Assembly: GCA_012960835.1 (NCBI GenBank)
Contig: DUAL01000264.1
Span: 1-12,716 of the forward strand
From: Flavobacteriales bacterium
GTDB taxonomy: Bacteria > Bacteroidota > Bacteroidia > Flavobacteriales > BACL11
Reading direction: 5' to 3'
DNA length: 12,716 bases
The first letter of the stretch is position 1. The number at the start of each line of letters is the position of its first letter. Position numbers and translations under genes: made by a program. Shown in pieces: positions 9,101 to 12,716 of the stretch. The notes below the pieces were generated by a model. That model ran no database searches, had not been told where the DNA came from, and saw nothing but the letters and a program-made list of their open reading frames with translations.

Positions 9101-9519
9101 CTTTTTACGATTTGGAAAAAGGCCACCATACCCTACGCTTGAAAGTTTGGGATGTTTTTAATAATTCGTCAGAGAAAACAATCGACTTTTATGTAACGGA
9201 TGCTGAAGATTTTACTCTTTCTGATTTGTTTAATTATCCCAATCCTTTTAAAGACAACACAAAGTTTTATTTTCAGCACAACAGAGCTGGAGAACTTCTG
9301 GATATAGAGTTACAGATTTTTGATTTATCCGGAAGAATAGTCGCCTCTATAAAGGAAAATATTTTTGATGACGGCTATAGAATAGGACCAATCAATTGGA
9401 ATGGAACTACAAATTCTGGGGAGAAATTAGGTGCCGGAATTTATGTTTATCGCTTCCATGTTAAAAGTGCAGATGGTAGCTTGGAAAGTAAAGCCGAAAA
9501 ACTAATAATATTAAGATAA
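6157..9519 (+). CDS. porU: Type IX secretion sortase PorU (C25 gingipain-like peptidase)
   Basis: PorU is the cell-surface cysteine protease that removes the C-terminal sorting domain from T9SS cargo and joins the cargo to the surface anchor. The 1120-residue protein has a signal peptide (about 1-18), an N-terminal beta-rich region (to about 395) and a peptidase C25 domain (about 399-770). That domain has VIVSHPNF, LLLFGDASYDP (467-476), TDDYFG (504-509), GIGRFPV (526-532), NYSGHGGE with catalytic H638, and TATCEFSRFDDP with catalytic C672. The 34-residue His-Cys spacing is close to that of gingipain R. Next come beta-sandwich regions, then its own T9SS C-terminal domain (about 1019-1120) with FNYPNPF (1025-1031), LQIFDLSGRIV, and LGAGIYVYRF near the end. 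PorU proteins characteristically carry such a domain yet keep it. The ATG at 6157 is needed to include the signal peptide. It is divergent from porP, and porV follows after 61 bp. Confidence 0.95.
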   Translation: MKKLLFCTLLFSFSISSKSEENTNSVLASGNWYKIAVQQDGVYKITHTNLSDLGINTSNLSCDKIRIFGNGGGMLPKLNSDFRHDGLQENTISVVDNNNNGIFESGDYILFYGQSPDRWNYNETDSRYHHQKNLFSRKTYYFITTDLAGGGKRIASTNTQNFDVSVTEFDDYAFHEQDLENFIKSGAQWYGEKFDLTNLYNFSFSFPNLVQSTPIYIKTTVAARSFTSSSFSVKANSTNIQSISVAKVNPYYTEDYAKLSSNFTTFNSSSSNINLAVSYNPSQNTSVGWLNYIELNARRQLKMSGNQILFRDMQSIEDSINAKFIISNATSNITVWDVTNPINVKERVSSFSSNQMSFIASADSLKEYVAFNGNSYYSPELIGKINNQNLHGSEVDVEYVIVSHPNFLSAANDLALYHEQKDGIKTIVVTPQQIYNEFSSGSQDITAIRDLMRMFYKKPNSKVKYLLLFGDASYDPLSRILSNTNFVPSFQSNNSVSPTQSYVTDDYFGLLDNSEGNFANDLVDIGIGRFPVQTLTEANDMVDKVKNYNGKMAIGDWRNKVTFIADDGDADDGNTHMWQADSLANIIDDNYKNINIKKIYLDAFTQEATPGGPRSPDAQKAITESVEKGTLLINYSGHGGELGWTKERILEVGQINKWENKNNLPLFVTATCEFSRFDDPARTSAGEYAFLNKNGGAIALLSTTRLVYASPNYQLNKQFVKVLFEKENGELPRLGDLFRQTKVASGTALNNRNFTLLGDPALCLAYPDLNVSTTAISDTISALGEVTISGQIENENGTLAANFYGFVFPTVYDKQEILKTLGQESSTPMPYRSQNNILYKGKASVTNGIFSFSFVVPKDIAYNFGSGRISYYAVSNDSLIDANGYDESFTIGGTSTNITADFDGPEIELFINNEQFISGGMTNEDPLLFALLNDFSGINTVGNGIGHDIVAVLDDETNQSISLNDYYSADTDSYKSGRVSYPFYDLEKGHHTLRLKVWDVFNNSSEKTIDFYVTDAEDFTLSDLFNYPNPFKDNTKFYFQHNRAGELLDIELQIFDLSGRIVASIKENIFDDGYRIGPINWNGTTNSGEKLGAGIYVYRFHVKSADGSLESKAEKLIILR

Positions 9520-9550
9520 TAAAAGCGTTATAGCCCTCAATAAAAAGATA

Positions 9551-9558
9551 TATATTTG
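9551..9558 (+). promoter_or_regulatory. Candidate -7 promoter element for porV-ispF
   Basis: TATATTTG matches the TAnnTTTG consensus and ends 22 bases before the porV ATG. A TTA at 9528-9530, with 20 bases between, may stand for the -33 TTG box. This would give porV-ispF a promoter of their own inside the porU-porV gap, in addition to any readthrough from porU; no terminator hairpin is seen after porU. Confidence 0.45.
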
Positions 9559-9580
9559 CCAACCTAAAATAAATTTAAGA

Positions 9581-10765
9581 ATGAGAAAGATTTTTTTGAT
9601 AGTTTTTACCTTTGCACTTTGCTTGCAAACTAATGCACAATCTACCCTTGCTCCTGGAGTTGAATATGAGGATCAACTTAACACTATTACCACTTCCGTT
9701 CCTTTCCTTATAATAGGACCAGATTCAAGAAGTGGTGGAATGGGAGATGTTGGTGTGGCTTCTACGCCTGATGTAAATTCCATGCATTGGAATCCGGCAA
9801 AATATGCTTTTGTTAAGGATGATATGGGTTTTGCCATCAATTATGTACCATGGCTCAGGTCATTGGTTCCTGATATTTCACTTTCTTATCTTTCTGGTTA
9901 TATCAAGAGAAATAATAATGAAACTATTGGCTTTTCCCTTAGATATTTTTCCTTAGGAGATATTACTTTTACCGATATCAATAGTAATGTTATTGGGCAG
10001 TATAAACCAAATGAGGTAGCAATTTCTGGGGCTTATGCCCGAAAGCTTTCCGAGCATTATTCTATTGCCATTTCTGCAAGATATATTTATTCTGACCTTA
10101 CGGGAGGACAAACCCTAACTGGTGGATTGGGAACGCATGCTGGGCAATCCATTGCAGCCGATATGTCTTCTTATTTTCAGAAAGAAGTTCGAATAGCAAA
10201 AAAAGATTTTGATTGGGCAATGGGTCTGAATATCTCCAATTTGGGAAATAAAATTTCCTATACAGAAACAGCAGTAAGAGATTTTATTCCTATCAATATG
10301 CGTTTTGGAACTTCCATTGGCACCAATTTTGATGACTATAACAGAATGAGTATAGAGTTTGATGTAAATAAATTATTGGTACCAACCCCTCCAAGCTATA
10401 ATGATAATGGCGATATTAATGGTGGTATGGATCCTGATGTGTCGGTGGTAAATGGAGTATTTCAATCTTTTTGGGATGCACCAGGAGGGACAAAAGAAGA
10501 GTTTAGAGAATTGAATTATTCTGCTGGTTTGGAGTATTGGTATGCCGAGCAATTTGCCGTAAGGGCAGGTTATTTTTATGAGCATCCTACAAAAGGAGAT
10601 AGACAATATTTTACCATGGGAGCAGGCGTAAAATACAATGTTTTTGCATTAGATTTCTCTTATCTTATTGATGCAAGTAGTTCCATAAATGGGAGCAATC
10701 CACTTGCCAATACTTTGCGTTTTACCTTAATATTTGACTTTGGCGCCTTAGAAGCGAAAAGCTAA
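9581..10765 (+). CDS. porV: Type IX secretion outer-membrane protein PorV (LptO)
   Basis: PorV is a FadL-like outer-membrane beta-barrel that collects T9SS cargo by its C-terminal signal as it leaves the SprA translocon and carries it to PorU. The 394-residue product has a clear signal peptide (cleavage likely after A19, TNA then Q20). The family signature follows: TTSVPFLIIGPDSRSGGMGDVGVASTPDVNSMHWNPAKYAF at about 37-77, then VPWLRSLVPDISLSYLSGY. Amphipathic strands continue to the C-terminus, with LRFTLIFDFG in the last strand. The length is usual for the family. The Gly-Gly-Met-Gly-Asp motif and NPAK are strongly conserved in PorV and separate it from PorQ, whose usual form is shorter. It lies directly after porU and only 2 bp before ispF, which suggests one transcript for porV and ispF. 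Confidence 0.95.
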   Translation: MRKIFLIVFTFALCLQTNAQSTLAPGVEYEDQLNTITTSVPFLIIGPDSRSGGMGDVGVASTPDVNSMHWNPAKYAFVKDDMGFAINYVPWLRSLVPDISLSYLSGYIKRNNNETIGFSLRYFSLGDITFTDINSNVIGQYKPNEVAISGAYARKLSEHYSIAISARYIYSDLTGGQTLTGGLGTHAGQSIAADMSSYFQKEVRIAKKDFDWAMGLNISNLGNKISYTETAVRDFIPINMRFGTSIGTNFDDYNRMSIEFDVNKLLVPTPPSYNDNGDINGGMDPDVSVVNGVFQSFWDAPGGTKEEFRELNYSAGLEYWYAEQFAVRAGYFYEHPTKGDRQYFTMGAGVKYNVFALDFSYLIDASSSINGSNPLANTLRFTLIFDFGALEAKS

Positions 10766-10767
10766 TC

Positions 10768-11247
10768 ATGAATTTTAGAATTGGTTTCGGATTTGATGTT
10801 CACAGGTTGAAAGATGGGCTTGACTTTTGGCTTGGGGGTATTAAAGTTCCACACACAAAAGGAGGGCTTGGCCATTCGGATGCAGATGTTTTAATTCACA
10901 GTATTTGTGATGCGCTTTTGGGTGCTGCCAATTTGGGTGATATTGGCAAACATTTCCCAGATACAGACCCTCAATATAAAGGCATTGACAGTAAAATTTT
11001 ACTGAAAGAAGTAATGGTTTTTATCCGTGCAAAAGGCTATGAAATTGGCAATATCGATTCTACAATCTGTTTGCAAACCCCAAAAATTGGAAAACATATT
11101 CCTGAAATGCAAAAAGTATTAGCAGACTGTATGGGAGTGGACATTGATTTAGTTTCTATAAAAGCTACTACTACTGAAACCTTAGGTTTTGTTGGTAGAG
11201 AAGAAGGTGTTTCCGCTTATGCTACTGTGCTGATTAATAAGATTTAA
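10768..11247 (+). CDS. ispF: 2-C-methyl-D-erythritol 2,4-cyclodiphosphate synthase
   Basis: IspF converts CDP-methylerythritol 2-phosphate to methylerythritol 2,4-cyclodiphosphate with release of CMP, in the cytoplasmic MEP pathway for isoprenoids. The 159-residue length is standard. The metal-binding residues D10, H12 and H44 are present in GFDVHR and SDADVLIHS, matching D8/H10/H42 of the E. coli enzyme. Other conserved blocks are GLGHSDADV, ALLGAANLGDIGKHFPDTDP and the C-terminal KATTTETLGFVGREEGVSAYA. Nothing essential is missing. The ATG comes 2 bases after the porV stop, so it is very likely cotranscribed and coupled with porV. As far as I recall, Porphyromonas gingivalis also has ispF next to porU-porV. 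Its stop overlaps that of the convergent DUF4442 gene. Confidence 0.96.
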   Translation: MNFRIGFGFDVHRLKDGLDFWLGGIKVPHTKGGLGHSDADVLIHSICDALLGAANLGDIGKHFPDTDPQYKGIDSKILLKEVMVFIRAKGYEIGNIDSTICLQTPKIGKHIPEMQKVLADCMGVDIDLVSIKATTTETLGFVGREEGVSAYATVLINKI

Positions 11248-11723
11248 AATCCCAATTTTTCTTTTTGCTTATCATCTCTTAAATAAACTAACATTTTTGC
11301 CTTTGCACATACTATTCCTTTTTTACTGATGGCTTCAACATCATGCCAAATTTCGAATTTTCCTTTTTCATTTAATGTTTTTTCAGCAAGTTGAATTTCC
11401 TTTTCTGTAATTTTGAAATGTAGTTTTAAGGAGGTGTCGGCTGGGCGTAAATATTGTATTTCAGCTGACTTTAACCAAATAATAAGTTTACGATTCTTCT
11501 TTGCAAAAATATGGTAATACATGGTTGGAAAATAAGGGTCGCAAGCCGAAAAAATAGTCCCTCCAAATATTGTTTTGTGAAAGTTGATGTTGAATAGTGC
11601 TCGTCTAATCACAACTCTCATCTGCATAAAATCATCAGAAATTTCTTTCAGTACGATTCTATTAAAAAGAAGTGGAGGAAAAATATTCAGCACAAATTGG
11701 ACAGCATATTTTGGTATTTGCAT
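11244..11723 (-). CDS. DUF4442 hotdog-fold protein (thioesterase-like)
   Basis: A 159-residue protein of the DUF4442 family, which has the hotdog fold of acyl-CoA thioesterases; no substrate is established for it. Conserved features (numbered from the start used here) are N47-x-H49 and GGTIFSACDPYFPTMYYHIF at 54-73, with D62 in the central helix. The second half has strands typical of the family (LIIWLKSAEIQYLRPAD, FEIWHDVEAISKKGIVCAKAKMLVYLR). The frame is open further upstream to an ATG at 11762, but the extra 13 residues do not look like family sequence, and a perfect TATTTTTG -7 element lies between the two starts, so the start at 11723 is preferred. It is convergent with ispF (overlapping stops) and divergent from the aquaporin gene. 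Confidence 0.75.
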   Translation of the reverse strand: MQIPKYAVQFVLNIFPPLLFNRIVLKEISDDFMQMRVVIRRALFNINFHKTIFGGTIFSACDPYFPTMYYHIFAKKNRKLIIWLKSAEIQYLRPADTSLKLHFKITEKEIQLAEKTLNEKGKFEIWHDVEAISKKGIVCAKAKMLVYLRDDKQKEKLGF

Positions 11724-11727
11724 ACTG

Positions 11728-11735
11728 CAAAAATA
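11728..11735 (-). promoter_or_regulatory. Candidate -7 promoter element for the DUF4442 gene
   Basis: On the minus strand this reads TATTTTTG, matching TAnnTTTG, and ends four bases before the ATG at 11723. Transcription would start about at that codon, which argues against the upstream start at 11762 and suggests a leaderless mRNA. There is no well-spaced -33 TTG, so the support is partial. Confidence 0.35.
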
Positions 11736-11809
11736 ATTAATTGCTACAAATTTTCTTTTCAAATTAATTATTATTATACTTTTACACGAAATTAAAAACT
11801 ATAATAAAA

Positions 11810-12424
11810 ATGAAAAATTACATCATAGAATTTATAGGCACATTTTTTTTAGTGCTCGCAATTGGGCTAACAGGAAATCCGCTTGCAATAGGAGTAATGT
11901 TAATGGTAATGGTTTATATGGGAGGCCACATATCAGGGGCTCACTATAATCCTGCTGTAAGTATCGCCATGATATTTAGAGGGGTTCTCTCTGTAAAAGA
12001 AGCCATCAATTATATTCTTTCCCAATTGGCAGGGGCGTTTTTAGCAGCCATTTTTGTACAATGGGTAGGAGGTTCTGTTATGCAAATAGCACCAAGTAGT
12101 ACCGCTTCTGTTTTACAAATTTTGGCAGTAGAAGCTATCTTTACTTTTGCCCTTGTTTTAGTTATACTAAATGTAGCAACCAACCCAAAAACAGAAGGAA
12201 ATTCCTACTATGGTTTAGCAATTGGTTTTACCGTTATGGCAGGGGCATTTGCTGGCGGAGGAATTTCAGGAGGTGCTTATAATCCAGCAGTAGGGACAGG
12301 TCCAATATTAGTTGATACAATAATAGGAGATGGCAATACCTTGTCTAATTTATGGTATTATCTTGTTGGCCCAATAGTTGGAGCAATAGTTGCAGCTTAT
12401 GTATATAAACTTACTACTGATTAA
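11810..12424 (+). CDS. MIP-family channel (aquaporin-like) with a non-canonical second NPA box
   Basis: This 204-residue integral membrane protein belongs to the major intrinsic protein family of water and small-solute channels. It has six predicted transmembrane helices and two half-helices with NPA boxes: GGHISGAHYNPAV (N47-P48-A49) and GGGISGGAYNPAV (N158-P159-A160). It is shorter than E. coli AqpZ (231 residues). The residue after the second NPA, nearly always arginine in aquaporins and glycerol channels, is V161. Lining the sequence up by eye with AqpZ, its selectivity filter F43/H174/T183/R189 corresponds to I27/A146/G155/V161. That is a wide, nonpolar filter, so water selectivity should not be assumed and the solute is unknown. 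The ATG follows an A-rich stretch; a weak -7 candidate (TACTTTTA, 11777-11784) lies 25 bases upstream. The gene is divergent from the DUF4442 gene and converges on tpx with 4 bases between. Confidence 0.85.
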   Translation: MKNYIIEFIGTFFLVLAIGLTGNPLAIGVMLMVMVYMGGHISGAHYNPAVSIAMIFRGVLSVKEAINYILSQLAGAFLAAIFVQWVGGSVMQIAPSSTASVLQILAVEAIFTFALVLVILNVATNPKTEGNSYYGLAIGFTVMAGAFAGGGISGGAYNPAVGTGPILVDTIIGDGNTLSNLWYYLVGPIVGAIVAAYVYKLTTD

Positions 12425-12428
12425 ATCC

Positions 12429-12716
12429 TTAGCTTAAAACAGCCAAAGCAGTTACGTAATTGGGCTCTGATGTAATTTCATCTACTTGCTCGGTATATAT
12501 GATTTTGTGCGATTCATCCAATACCACAATACATCTGGAATGTAAGTTAGCCAAAGCGCCATCCATTATGGTTAGTCCGTAATCTTTTCCAAAACTGCCA
12601 TTTGCAAAATCGGATAATGTCAAAACATTTTCAATGTTTTCTACCCCACAAAATCTGTTTTGTGCAAAAGGTAAATCTCTTGAAATACAAAGCACTTTTG
12701 TATTTGTAAGGTTTGC
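12429..12716 (-). CDS. tpx: Thiol peroxidase Tpx, C-terminal part (5' end outside window)
   Basis: This is the C-terminal 95 residues of an atypical 2-Cys peroxiredoxin (Tpx), a cytoplasmic or periplasmic enzyme that reduces hydroperoxides using thioredoxin. The visible part matches the E. coli protein closely: VLCISRDLPFAQNRFCG, with the resolving cysteine at visible residue 23 (equivalent to C95 of E. coli Tpx) and the extra cysteine at residue 10 (C82). It continues with GKDYGLTIMDGALANL, IVVLDESHKIIYTEQVDEIT and EPNYVTALAVL. The peroxidatic cysteine lies before this segment and is not in the window. The frame runs open to the window edge; an internal GTG at 12695 falls inside the conserved core and is not a start. 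It converges on the aquaporin-like gene. Confidence 0.92.
   Translation of the reverse strand, partial: ANLTNTKVLCISRDLPFAQNRFCGVENIENVLTLSDFANGSFGKDYGLTIMDGALANLHSRCIVVLDESHKIIYTEQVDEITSEPNYVTALAVLS

Noticed and set aside
11724..11762. An upstream start extending the DUF4442 protein by 13 residues.
   Set aside because: The extra residues are not family-like and a -7 promoter element falls between the two starts.

Overview
The window is an AT-rich stretch of a Bacteroidota chromosome, most likely from a gliding or formerly gliding lineage of the Flavobacteriia type. The evidence is a set of genes confined to that phylum: the gliding lipoprotein GldJ, a PorP/SprF protein, the PorU sortase and PorV, all parts of the type IX secretion system (T9SS). 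Initiation regions are A-rich and mostly lack Shine-Dalgarno sequences, and several carry TAnnTTTG, the Bacteroidota -7 promoter element. I see no mobile element, tRNA, rRNA or CRISPR array. No gap between genes exceeds about 180 bases.

Left part (1-2005, + strand): the end of a surface-polysaccharide locus. It holds the C-terminal part of an SLBB-domain export protein that starts outside the window, followed with an overlapping TAATG by a Wzz-like chain-length/co-polymerase protein that has no kinase domain.

Middle left (2002-5978, - strand): transcribed leftwards are porP/sprF, then gldJ, then a strong intrinsic terminator, then murF (peptidoglycan precursor ligase). murF runs tail to tail into the wzz-like gene and the two stop codons overlap.

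Middle right (6157-11247, + strand): divergent from porP are porU (C25 gingipain-like sortase with its own C-terminal sorting domain), porV (outer-membrane barrel that brings substrates to PorU) and ispF (isoprenoid synthesis, 2 bp after porV). Together 3329-10765 form a compact T9SS locus: GldJ belongs to the periplasmic ring/lipoprotein machinery, PorP sits in the outer membrane, PorV shuttles cargo, and PorU removes the C-terminal signal and attaches cargo to the surface.

Right part (11244-12716): a DUF4442 hotdog-fold protein (- strand, overlapping stops with ispF), a divergent short MIP-family channel whose second NPA box lacks the usual arginine, and the C-terminal part of a thiol peroxidase (Tpx) cut by the window end.

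I find no wholly new system. The points most worth a second look are the unusual aquaporin filter, the lone porP beside gldJ, the possible leaderless start of porU, and the two convergent gene pairs with stop codons overlapping in a TTAA.
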